A stretch of DNA of 64,000 nucleotides from Peptococcaceae bacterium BICA1-8 (GTDB lineage: Bacteria > Bacillota > Peptococcia > Peptococcales > BICA1-8): contig JUEF01000014.1 in the NCBI GenBank assembly GCA_000802045.1, positions 52,943-116,942 of the forward strand. Reading direction: 5' to 3'. Under the pieces are notes generated by a model, which did not search any database, was not told where the DNA came from, and was given only the letters and a program-made list of their open reading frames with translations. Shown piece by piece: positions 9,191-16,903 of the stretch (positions within the stretch are counted from its first letter, which is position 1; each line of letters starts with the position of its first letter). The position numbers and the translations under genes were made by a program.

Positions 9191-9445
9191 AACATACCCC
9201 CAAAGATCAAAGTATCTACATTATAAGGGCTACATGAAAATTCGACAACATTCTTCTTTTAGATGGTTTCAAGATACTCATGTTTTTTATCCCCTTTTGA
9301 TTATTTATTTAAGGCTTCAACAGAATGAATATTTCATTTATTTTTTATTCATCAAGCAGGTAAAGTGGAGAATTTTACAGAAAAAGTATCCTATGATTAA
9401 CATATATTTGCTTTTATATCAAAATTATCTAAGGAGGTTTAGCAA

Positions 9446-9649
9446 ATGGGTCTAATAAAAATAAGGGAAGAACGCTGTAAGGGATGTACTTTATGTATTA
9501 ATGCTTGTCCGAAAAAAATAATAGCATTAGCTCCCTATGTGAATAGCAAAGGCTATAATCCTGCTACCTTAACTGATGAAAAAGCATGCACAGGCTGTGG
9601 ATTTTGTTATGCATTCTGTCCTGATATTTGTATAGAGGTTTATCGATAA
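9446..9649 (+). CDS. 2[4Fe-4S] ferredoxin subunit of a 2-oxoacid oxidoreductase (delta)
   Basis: A 67-residue ferredoxin with two full cluster motifs, CKGCTLCINACP at residues 11-22 and CTGCGFCYAFCP near the C-terminus. Separate small ferredoxin genes of this kind head Kor/Vor operons and act as the electron-transfer (delta) subunit. The next three genes encode the alpha, beta and gamma subunits with 12-, 0- and 1-base gaps, so a single complex is expected. An AAGGAGG site precedes the ATG. In the complex it would carry electrons from the thiamine diphosphate centre to soluble ferredoxin in the cytoplasm. Confidence 0.93.
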   Translation: MGLIKIREERCKGCTLCINACPKKIIALAPYVNSKGYNPATLTDEKACTGCGFCYAFCPDICIEVYR

Positions 9650-9661
9650 GGAGGAATTAAA

Positions 9662-10720
9662 TTGACTACAAAGGTTTTAATGAAAGGCAGCGAAGCAATT
9701 GCAGAGGCTGCAATTTTGAGTGGATGCCGCTATTTTTTTGGCTATCCGATTACACCCCAGAATGAAATTCCTGAATATTTAGCAAAACACTTACCTAAAG
9801 TAGGAGGAACGTTTTTACAAGCGGAAAGTGAAATTTCTGCAATATATATGGTGTTAGGGGGAGCGGCTGCCGGTGCTAGAGTAATGACTTCATCATCAAG
9901 CCCCGGGATTAGTCTTAAACAAGAAGGAATTTCCTATATGGCTGGTGCGGAAACACCGTGTGTTATAGTCAATATTATGCGTGGAGGCCCTGGTTTGGGT
10001 GCCATCCAAGGTGCTCAACCCGATTACTGGCAGGCAACTAGGGGTGGGGGGCATGGTGATTATCGCTTACTCGTACTAGCTCCTGCTACTGTTCAAGAGG
10101 CTGTTGATTTAACTTATCAGGCTTTTGATCTTGCTGATAAATACCGTAATCCCGTAATGATATTAGGTGACGGTATCTTAGCTCAAATTATGGAACCTGT
10201 AGAGCTCCCAGAAGCGAATAATCAATTGCCCGATAAAGCCTGGGCGGTAGGTAAAAATGAAAATAGACCAAGGAATATAGTAAGTTCTTCATATCCAAAA
10301 GTGGATGAGCTGGAAAAAGTAAGCATCCGCCTACATGAGAGGTATGCTCAAATTAAGAAAAATGAAGTTCGTTGGGATTCATATCTTACAGATGATGCTG
10401 AATATGTTATTGCCTCCTATGGCTCTGCTGCTAGAATTGCTAAAGCGGCTATCAAAATGGCTCGAGCTGAAGGTATCAAGGTTGGACTCATACGACCTAT
10501 TAGTGTTTGGCCATTTCCAACTGAACCATTTCAAAATATTGTTCCACAAACGAAATTTTTCCTTTCATTTGAAATGTGTACTGGTCAAATGATTGATGAT
10601 GTAAGATTGGCTATCGGTAATGAAAGGCCCGTTTATCACTATGGCCGGCTAGGTGGGGTTATCCCATTACCTGAGGAATTATTAGCCAAAATTAAAGAGC
10701 TTGTAAAGGAGGCGAAATAG
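9662..10720 (+). CDS. 2-oxoacid:ferredoxin oxidoreductase alpha subunit (VorB/KorA-like)
   Basis: A 352-residue alpha subunit. The opening (LMKGSEAIAEAAILSGCRYFFGYPITPQNEIPEYL) and the ETPCVIVNIMRGGPGLG block are typical of VorB/KorA proteins, which form the pyrimidine-binding and domain-II part of the enzyme. The complex converts a 2-oxoacid and CoA to acyl-CoA, CO2 and reduced ferredoxin. The closest family feel is branched-chain 2-oxoacid (VorB) or 2-oxoglutarate; sequence alone does not settle it. The TTG start is supported by AAGGAGG 9 bases upstream. It abuts the beta-subunit gene with no gap. Confidence 0.92.
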   Translation: MTTKVLMKGSEAIAEAAILSGCRYFFGYPITPQNEIPEYLAKHLPKVGGTFLQAESEISAIYMVLGGAAAGARVMTSSSSPGISLKQEGISYMAGAETPCVIVNIMRGGPGLGAIQGAQPDYWQATRGGGHGDYRLLVLAPATVQEAVDLTYQAFDLADKYRNPVMILGDGILAQIMEPVELPEANNQLPDKAWAVGKNENRPRNIVSSSYPKVDELEKVSIRLHERYAQIKKNEVRWDSYLTDDAEYVIASYGSAARIAKAAIKMARAEGIKVGLIRPISVWPFPTEPFQNIVPQTKFFLSFEMCTGQMIDDVRLAIGNERPVYHYGRLGGVIPLPEELLAKIKELVKEAK

Positions 10721-11467
10721 GTGGATAAAGTATCTTCTTTTCCAAAAACTCTTGTGGATGTACCCATGCATTATTGTCCTGGGTGTACCCATGGTATTAT
10801 TCACCGCTTGGTAGCTGAAGTTATTGAAGAAATGGAAATTGCCTTTAAAACAGTGGGCATAGCCTCGGTGGGTTGCTCTTGTTTTTGTTATGATTATTTT
10901 AATTTTGATGTGGTTGCCAGTGCCCATGGCAGGGCTCCGGCCACAGCCACTGGGGTTAAAAGGGTTCATCCTGAGTGCTTAGTATTCACCTATCAAGGGG
11001 ATGGAGATTTAGCAGCCATTGGTACTGCGGAAATAATCCATGCTGCTGTACGGGGTGAAAAAATTAGTGTAATTTTCGTCAATAATGGAATTTATGGTAT
11101 GACCGGTGGTCAAATGGCACCTACTACCTTGCCGGAGATGAAGGCAACAACCTCACCTTATGGTCGAAGTACAGCATTAACTGGCTATCCCATTAAAATG
11201 ACAGAAATGCTGGCTTTACAGGATGGCTGTGTATATGCAGAAAGAACCAAAATAAGTAGTGTTGCAACGATTAATAAGACTAAAAAGGCAATAAGAAAGT
11301 CCTTTGAATTACAAATAGCTGGCAAAGGCTTTAGTGTAGTGGAAATATTATCAACTTGTCCTACCAACTGGGGAATGGAACCCTTGGAATCCATTAAGTG
11401 GATGGAAGAAAATTTAGAGACTTATTATCCCGTTGGGCTAATTAAGGACGAAAAGGAGGTTAAATAG
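10721..11467 (+). CDS. 2-oxoacid:ferredoxin oxidoreductase beta subunit (VorA/KorB-like)
   Basis: A 248-residue thiamine-diphosphate-binding subunit. Visible features are MHYCPGCTHGIIHRL near the N-terminus, VGCSCF, the TPP/Mg site GDGDLAAIGTAEI, and NNGIYGMTGGQMAPTT. This composition fits VorA/KorB/IorB-type beta subunits, which hold the cofactor and, in some forms, a cluster. The GTG start immediately follows the alpha stop codon and has AAAGGAGG within the end of the alpha gene, so translation is likely coupled. The gene belongs to the four-gene oxidoreductase operon, which could oxidise 2-oxoacids released by the surrounding hydroxyacid pathways. Confidence 0.92.
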   Translation: MDKVSSFPKTLVDVPMHYCPGCTHGIIHRLVAEVIEEMEIAFKTVGIASVGCSCFCYDYFNFDVVASAHGRAPATATGVKRVHPECLVFTYQGDGDLAAIGTAEIIHAAVRGEKISVIFVNNGIYGMTGGQMAPTTLPEMKATTSPYGRSTALTGYPIKMTEMLALQDGCVYAERTKISSVATINKTKKAIRKSFELQIAGKGFSVVEILSTCPTNWGMEPLESIKWMEENLETYYPVGLIKDEKEVK

Positions 11468-11468
11468 C

Positions 11469-12002
11469 ATGCATGAGCTTCTTTTAGCAGGATTTGGCGG
11501 GCAAGGGGTTATGCTGATGGGTAAGATTCTTGCTTATGCCGGTATGAAAGAAGAGAAACAAGTTATGTTTATACCCTCCTATGGTTCAGAAATGCGTGGG
11601 GGCACTGCCAATTGTTCAGTAATTCTTTCAGAGGAAGAAATTGATGCTCCTGTGGTCAGCAAACCTACGGTGTTAGTAGCTATGAATACACCTTCCTTTG
11701 ATAAATTCGAATCCTCTGTTAAAGAAAATGGAATAATTATCCTCAATTCCTCTTTAATTACAAAGGAAACAACAAGAGAAAATGTTAAAATTGTTAAAGT
11801 CCCAGCTTCAGATATTGCAAAAGGGTTAGGAAATGAACGCATTATTAATATGGTTCTTTTAGGAACTCTAATTGCTGTAACTAATTGTGTTAAAGTGGGC
11901 TCAATAATGGCAAGCTTAAAAGAAATATTGCCTCCTCATCGCCACAATTTGTTGCCTCTTAATCAAAAGGCTATTGAAGACGCAATGAGTCTGGTTAAAT
12001 AG
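11469..12002 (+). CDS. 2-oxoacid:ferredoxin oxidoreductase gamma subunit
   Basis: A 177-residue gamma subunit (KorC/VorC type), recognisable from the start HELLLAGFGGQGVMLMGKILAYAG and the GSEMRGGTANCSVILS block. In the assembled enzyme this domain helps bind CoA and contacts the alpha subunit. It is one base downstream of the beta gene, with AAAGGAGG just before the ATG. A strong intrinsic terminator about 30 bases after its stop marks the end of the four-gene operon, so the operon order is delta-alpha-beta-gamma. Nothing is truncated compared with usual gamma subunits of 175-190 residues. Confidence 0.92.
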   Translation: MHELLLAGFGGQGVMLMGKILAYAGMKEEKQVMFIPSYGSEMRGGTANCSVILSEEEIDAPVVSKPTVLVAMNTPSFDKFESSVKENGIIILNSSLITKETTRENVKIVKVPASDIAKGLGNERIINMVLLGTLIAVTNCVKVGSIMASLKEILPPHRHNLLPLNQKAIEDAMSLVK

Positions 12003-12033
12003 GCTCAGTTTACAAAAGTAGTGCTATAGTAAG

Positions 12034-12082
12034 AAAGACCCCCGGTGGATCAGGAAAAGCTCAAATTCCAGGGGTCTTTTTT
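12034..12082 (+). terminator. Intrinsic terminator after the oxidoreductase operon
   Basis: AAAGACCCC and GGGGTCTTT form a 9-bp stem around a 28-base loop and run directly into TTTTTT. It closes the 9446-12002 operon. Confidence 0.85.
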
Positions 12083-12251
12083 GGTATAAAAAAGGCTATA
12101 TGTCTTGTCATATCCCTAAAAACAGAAAGCATTAATTAGGGTAATCAGCAGATTTTTGATTCATTTAACGGAAAAAACTAATATAAGAGAGAATCTGATA
12201 AGATAATAGATAAAGGTAGACAGAAATATCCGGAAAGAGAAGTGATGGAAA

Positions 12252-13928
12252 TTGTTAATTGGAATTGACATAGGGGGTACCTCAACTGACGGCGTTTTAT
12301 TGCAGGAGGGGAAAATTTTGAGCTCGGCTAAGTGTCTCACAGATGAAACTGACCTGCAAAGATCTATATTTACTATTATCGATGAACTAACCCAGGGAGT
12401 GGAAAAAAGCAATATTACAAGGGTAGCCTTAAGCACTACTCTCGTTACCAATATATTGGCTACAGGTAAAGGTGATAAAACAGCGTTGGTCTTAATCCCC
12501 GGACCGGGACTAAATTTAAAGAATATGCAACTATTCCCCCACACTTTTATCATCGATGGTGCTTCTGATTTTAGGGGTAGGATTATAGAACCCCTGAATG
12601 AGGAACAAGTAAAAAAAGCCGGCAAACTTATTTCTGATGCTGGCATAACAAAGGCTGCAGTTGTAGGGAAGTTTTCGCCTAGAAATAGTGAGCACGAGCG
12701 TAGAGCCAAGGAAATATTATTAAAGGAATATCCAAAGCTAGAAATCACCGTAGGCTTTGAGATTTCAGGACAACTCAATTTTCTGCGGCGAATGGCTACC
12801 GCCTATTATACTGCCATGACTCAAGAGAAATGGGCTAAATTTGCCGTTAGTATAGAAAAAGCACTTCGAGATAGGGGTATAAATTCCCCTGTCAGTATTT
12901 TAAAAGCTGATGGGGGTACAATGCCATTATCCATATCCTTAGAGCATCCCTGTGAAACGGTTTTCTCGGGTCCGGCTGCTAGTGTGATGGGAGCCTTTGC
13001 TTTGACCATGGATGAAGAAACCTCCGTAGTTGTAGATATTGGCGGAACCACCACTGATCTAGCTCTTATCTTGCAAGGAAAGCCTCTTTATGCATCTAAA
13101 GGTGCAATTATCGAAGGGCATTATACTAGTATCCGCTCCTTTAATATGCTTTCCATTGCTTTAGGAGGGGATAGTGCTGTGAGACTAGCTGGAGCCCAGG
13201 TAACCATAGGACCTGACCGCGTTGGTTTGGCGGCCTGCTTTGGTGGCCCCATAGCTACTCCTACTGATGCCATTAATTTTCTGGAGGACGGGGAATTAGG
13301 AGAGCTACATCTTTCACAGGAGGCCCTAGAAAAAATAGCTGCACCCTTAGGAATATCTGTTAAAGAACTGGCAGAATTAATCGTTAATCAATTCGTGGAT
13401 AGTGTGGAAGAAAATATTAAGAAGATGTTTAAGGCTTGGGAAGAGGAGCCCGCATATAAGGTTTATGAAGTAGTAAACAAACGTTCAGTCCAACTGGATA
13501 AAGTGGTGGGTATTGGTGGTGCTGCTAAAGCTTTTGTTCCCCTTATTTCCAAACGTCTTGGGTGCCGTTCCTTGGTCCATTCTTATGCTCAGGTAGCTAA
13601 TGCTTTGGGAGCTGCAGTTGCCAGACCAACCCTTTCTTTAATCTTACATGCTGATACTCAAGAAAAATATTATAATCTTAATTTTGGGGGGATCTCTGGA
13701 AAAATTCCAAGCAATTTTAATCTAGATAGTGCCAAGGAAATGGCGAAAAAACATCTAGAGGAAATAATGGCAAAACGGGGCCTGGTGCAATTCGCTAATC
13801 AATCTGAATTTTTTCTAGAGGAACAATTCAATACAATTAGTGGTTATTCAACTACAGGAAAGTTATTTGATATAGGTATCCAGATTGCTCCAGGTGTAAT
13901 TAACGAATTTAGGGAGGTTCGAAGCTGA
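12252..13928 (+). CDS. Hydantoinase/oxoprolinase family protein (HyuA-like), single chain
   Basis: A 558-residue protein of the HyuA (hydantoinase A/oxoprolinase) family, an ASKHA-fold ATPase. Both phosphate loops are visible: GIDIGGTSTDGVLL at the N-terminus and VVDIGGTTTDLALI near residue 260, plus a GIGGAAKAF adenosine-site loop near 420. Family members use ATP to open cyclic amides such as hydantoins or 5-oxoproline, usually with a HyuB partner. No hyuB is present here. The TTG start gives the family-typical (M)LIGIDIGGT opening, though the binding site is weak. The stop overlaps the start of the deacetylase-like gene (TGATG), so the two are translationally coupled. The substrate is unknown. 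Confidence 0.88.
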   Translation: MLIGIDIGGTSTDGVLLQEGKILSSAKCLTDETDLQRSIFTIIDELTQGVEKSNITRVALSTTLVTNILATGKGDKTALVLIPGPGLNLKNMQLFPHTFIIDGASDFRGRIIEPLNEEQVKKAGKLISDAGITKAAVVGKFSPRNSEHERRAKEILLKEYPKLEITVGFEISGQLNFLRRMATAYYTAMTQEKWAKFAVSIEKALRDRGINSPVSILKADGGTMPLSISLEHPCETVFSGPAASVMGAFALTMDEETSVVVDIGGTTTDLALILQGKPLYASKGAIIEGHYTSIRSFNMLSIALGGDSAVRLAGAQVTIGPDRVGLAACFGGPIATPTDAINFLEDGELGELHLSQEALEKIAAPLGISVKELAELIVNQFVDSVEENIKKMFKAWEEEPAYKVYEVVNKRSVQLDKVVGIGGAAKAFVPLISKRLGCRSLVHSYAQVANALGAAVARPTLSLILHADTQEKYYNLNFGGISGKIPSNFNLDSAKEMAKKHLEEIMAKRGLVQFANQSEFFLEEQFNTISGYSTTGKLFDIGIQIAPGVINEFREVRS

Positions 13929-15298
13929 TGAAGAAAAGGCTTTGTAAGGAGCGGACCGGTCTTGTATTTTTCCCGGCTTTTGATTGGGCTATTTCCCCTA
14001 CCCATCCAGAAAGAGAGGAACGGCTCCTTTACACTAGGGATCAGCTTTTTGAAGAAGGAATAATGGACCTTCCTCAAATCCTTCAGCTAGAACCACGCTT
14101 AGCTGAGATAAAAGATATTGCTCGGGTACATTTTTGCGTTCCTGACATAGAATTCCAGGCGACAAAAGCACATCTAATCGCAGCAGGAAGTGCAATAGCT
14201 ATAGCTGATTCTTTAATGAAAGGGGAAATTAAAAACGGTTTTGCCCTAGTGCGGCCTCCGGGACATCATGCTATGCGAGTTGTCCATGGCAATAGGGGCT
14301 TCTGCAATATCAACAATGAAGCCGTCATGGTGGAACACCTGCGTAAGGTATATGGTATAAAGCGACTTGCCATTATTGATACAGATGTACATCATGGTGA
14401 TGGCACTCAGGATATCTACTGGCATGACCCCGATGTTCTTTTTATTTCTTTTCACCAGGATGGCCGCACTCTTTTCCCGGGAAGCGGCTTTATGGATGAG
14501 CTTGGAGGACCGTTGGCTTTTGGTACTACCCTTAACATCCCCTTGCCACCGGGAACTACTGATGAAGGCATTCTTTTTGTCCTTGATAAATTAGTGCTAC
14601 CAGTGCTTGATATATTTCAACCGGAGCTTGTCATAAACTCAGCAGGTCAGGATAACCACTACAAAGATCCCTTAGCTAATATGAATTTTTCTACACAGGG
14701 ATATGCGACCTTAAATAAAAAACTTGCGCCCGATATTGCTGTTTTAGAAGGGGGATATTCCATAGAAACAGCCCTTCCTTACATAAACATGGGTATTATT
14801 ATGGCTATGGCTGGTATTGATTATTCAAATTTGTATGAACCGGACTATTATAAATATAGTTTTAAGGAAGATTCCAAACGCCTAAAAATATTAGAGACAA
14901 TGGTTGAACAACTCTTTGAAGTATTTAATAAAAGAGAAGTTATTCAAGCTAATAATAGGGAAAAAGCAGGAGCTTTTTATGAAAGACAACGCCATATATT
15001 CTACGATACAGATGGTATCAACGAAAAACAGCTGGAAACTGTTAAAGTATGTCCTAGTTGTCCAGGCTATATCACCATAGATTCCCAAGCCTCCCATGGA
15101 AGGAGTAAGAACTCAAAAATTTACTGCATTGTGATACCTATCCAGGCTTGTTCAGATTGCCAGGAGAAGGCGAGAGAGAAGTATGAAAAAAAGCTCATGG
15201 ACAATAGTGGAGATTTCCAATATATTTACCTCCAGGATCGAGTAGCCGATAATTACCGGCAGTATGATTGCCGAAAGCAAAAGGAGATTGTATTATAG
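13928..15298 (+). CDS. Histone deacetylase-like (AcuC/APAH type) zinc amidohydrolase with C-terminal Cys-rich tail
   Basis: A 456-residue member of the arginase/deacetylase superfamily. The paired His113-His114 (PPGHHA), zinc ligands Asp153 and His155 (DTDVHHGDG) and Asp242 (SAGQDNH), and the catalytic Tyr in LEGGYS are all present, so it should be active. Bacterial members remove acyl groups from amines such as polyamines or from proteins. The core ends near residue 330; the extra tail contains CPSCPG and a later CSDC plus a single Cys, resembling a zinc ribbon. Overlap with the HyuA-like gene suggests the two act on the same amide compound, one opening a ring and the other cleaving an acyl amide. 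That link is inference. Confidence 0.85.
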   Translation: MKKRLCKERTGLVFFPAFDWAISPTHPEREERLLYTRDQLFEEGIMDLPQILQLEPRLAEIKDIARVHFCVPDIEFQATKAHLIAAGSAIAIADSLMKGEIKNGFALVRPPGHHAMRVVHGNRGFCNINNEAVMVEHLRKVYGIKRLAIIDTDVHHGDGTQDIYWHDPDVLFISFHQDGRTLFPGSGFMDELGGPLAFGTTLNIPLPPGTTDEGILFVLDKLVLPVLDIFQPELVINSAGQDNHYKDPLANMNFSTQGYATLNKKLAPDIAVLEGGYSIETALPYINMGIIMAMAGIDYSNLYEPDYYKYSFKEDSKRLKILETMVEQLFEVFNKREVIQANNREKAGAFYERQRHIFYDTDGINEKQLETVKVCPSCPGYITIDSQASHGRSKNSKIYCIVIPIQACSDCQEKAREKYEKKLMDNSGDFQYIYLQDRVADNYRQYDCRKQKEIVL

Positions 15299-15452
15299 GA
15301 AAAGATTTAACTAAAGGCTTAGTTATCTCGATAATTAAATATTTACATATAATAGAAAATTGTGGTAACATTGAATAACTATTTTTAATATTTAGATAAG
15401 ATTTAGATAAGTATTATACATAATTAAATGACTAAATGAGAGGAGTTTTAGT

Positions 15453-16865
15453 GTGATTTATCATCATTTGTATAGCAAATTCTCTAAGCAAGAAGTGGTA
15501 AAGGTAGGGGTAATAGGAGCAGGTCAATATAGTACGGCGGTTATTACCCAATCTATGGTTAACCCATTGGTAACAATACCTGTTGTTGCTGACCAAAATA
15601 TTGATGCTGCAAGGTTAGCATATAGTCGTGCAGGTATACAGGATGATTTTATAGTGGAATGTGATAACCACGCAGAGGCAGCAAAAGCTTTGGAAGAAGG
15701 AAAATATGTCATAACTACAGATCCGATGATTTTGATGAACCTGCCTATCGACATGATTGCGGAAGCAACCGGTACTCCAGAAGCGGGAGCATTATATGGC
15801 TATGAAGCAATTAAAAATGGTAAGCATGTTGCTATGATCAACAAGGAAACCGATTCCGCCGTTGGGCCAATATTAAGATACTTAGCCGCAGAAGCAGGGT
15901 TGGTATATACTCCGGTTGATGGGGACCAGCATGGTCTATTGATGGGGCTTATATCCTGGGCAAGAGGGTTAGGTTTAGAGATAATTTCTGCCGGCAAGGC
16001 TCGAGATGCTGAATATATTTATGATAGAAATAATATGTTAGTGACCTGTGCGGCTGATGGAAAAACAGTAATGGAAACAAAAACTGTTAGTCTAACTACA
16101 GAAAATGAGAAATATATTAGTCCACTTCGGGATAAAGATATTAATCATTATCTCGGTGAACGAAATAAAATAATGTCTATTCTTCCTCCGGCAGGAGATT
16201 TTGACTTGTGTGAATTAACTATTGCCGCTAATGCCACAGGTTTAATGCCAGATATACCTAGTACATATCAACCGATAGTCCGTACAAGTGAGATACCAAA
16301 GGTTTTGTGCTCAGTAGAAGAAGGTGGGATACTTGTAAATAGAGGAGTTATTGATGTAGTTACCTGTTTAAGAGATGAGCATGAAGCGGGATTAGGCGGC
16401 GGAGTTTTTATTGTTGTGGCTTGTGAGAATGAATATTCGAGAATGATTTTAACCACTAAAGGACTTCTGTCAAATGAACAAGGTACAGCAGCGCTTATCT
16501 ATAGACCCTATCACCTATGTGGTGTCGAAACTCCAACTTCATTATTGTGTGCAGGACTATTAGGAATATCAACCAGTAATGATGAATATTTACCAAAATT
16601 TGATTTAGTAAAAGTCGTTCAGCGGGATATGAAAAAAGGGGAAATATTAGGTGGTGATTATACACCTGACCTTAAAGCTGTAATCCTCCCCGCTAAGCCT
16701 ATGGATGATAAGAATTCACCAATACCTGCCCATTTGTTAAACGGAAATAAATTGACAAGGGATATTTCAGCGGGGACTTTGATTACTTATGAAATGGTAG
16801 AGCAACCGGAATATTCAGTTTTGTGGCAATTAAGAAAGCAACAGGATGAGCTATTTCTGAAATAG
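15453..16865 (+). CDS. NAD(P)-binding, SAF-domain homoserine-dehydrogenase-like protein
   Basis: A 470-residue protein with an N-terminal Rossmann segment (VKVGVIGAGQYSTAVITQ, residues 16-33) similar to homoserine dehydrogenase-like oxidoreductases, a conserved central block (KNGKHVAMINKETDSAVGP, GDQHGLLMGLISWARGLG) and a C-terminal SAF-type domain (DLVKVVQRDMKKGEILGG … TLITYEMVEQ). This architecture occurs in poorly characterised sugar-acid or polyol catabolic clusters. A GAGGAG site supports the GTG start. The next gene, 38 bases on, is an IlvD/Edd-family dehydratase, so the pair may oxidise and dehydrate one branched or linear sugar acid. The exact reaction is not known to me. Confidence 0.75.
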   Translation: MIYHHLYSKFSKQEVVKVGVIGAGQYSTAVITQSMVNPLVTIPVVADQNIDAARLAYSRAGIQDDFIVECDNHAEAAKALEEGKYVITTDPMILMNLPIDMIAEATGTPEAGALYGYEAIKNGKHVAMINKETDSAVGPILRYLAAEAGLVYTPVDGDQHGLLMGLISWARGLGLEIISAGKARDAEYIYDRNNMLVTCAADGKTVMETKTVSLTTENEKYISPLRDKDINHYLGERNKIMSILPPAGDFDLCELTIAANATGLMPDIPSTYQPIVRTSEIPKVLCSVEEGGILVNRGVIDVVTCLRDEHEAGLGGGVFIVVACENEYSRMILTTKGLLSNEQGTAALIYRPYHLCGVETPTSLLCAGLLGISTSNDEYLPKFDLVKVVQRDMKKGEILGGDYTPDLKAVILPAKPMDDKNSPIPAHLLNGNKLTRDISAGTLITYEMVEQPEYSVLWQLRKQQDELFLK

Positions 16866-16903
16866 ATATCCTTATTTTAGCTAAAAAAGTAGGTGGGGAT
16901 CAT

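Noticed and set aside
9126-9455. Plus-strand 109-aa ORF between degV and the ferredoxin gene
   Set aside because: It overlaps the 5' part of degV and the start of the ferredoxin gene, has low-complexity aromatic composition and lacks a ribosome binding site. The 9191-9445 gap otherwise shows no gene.
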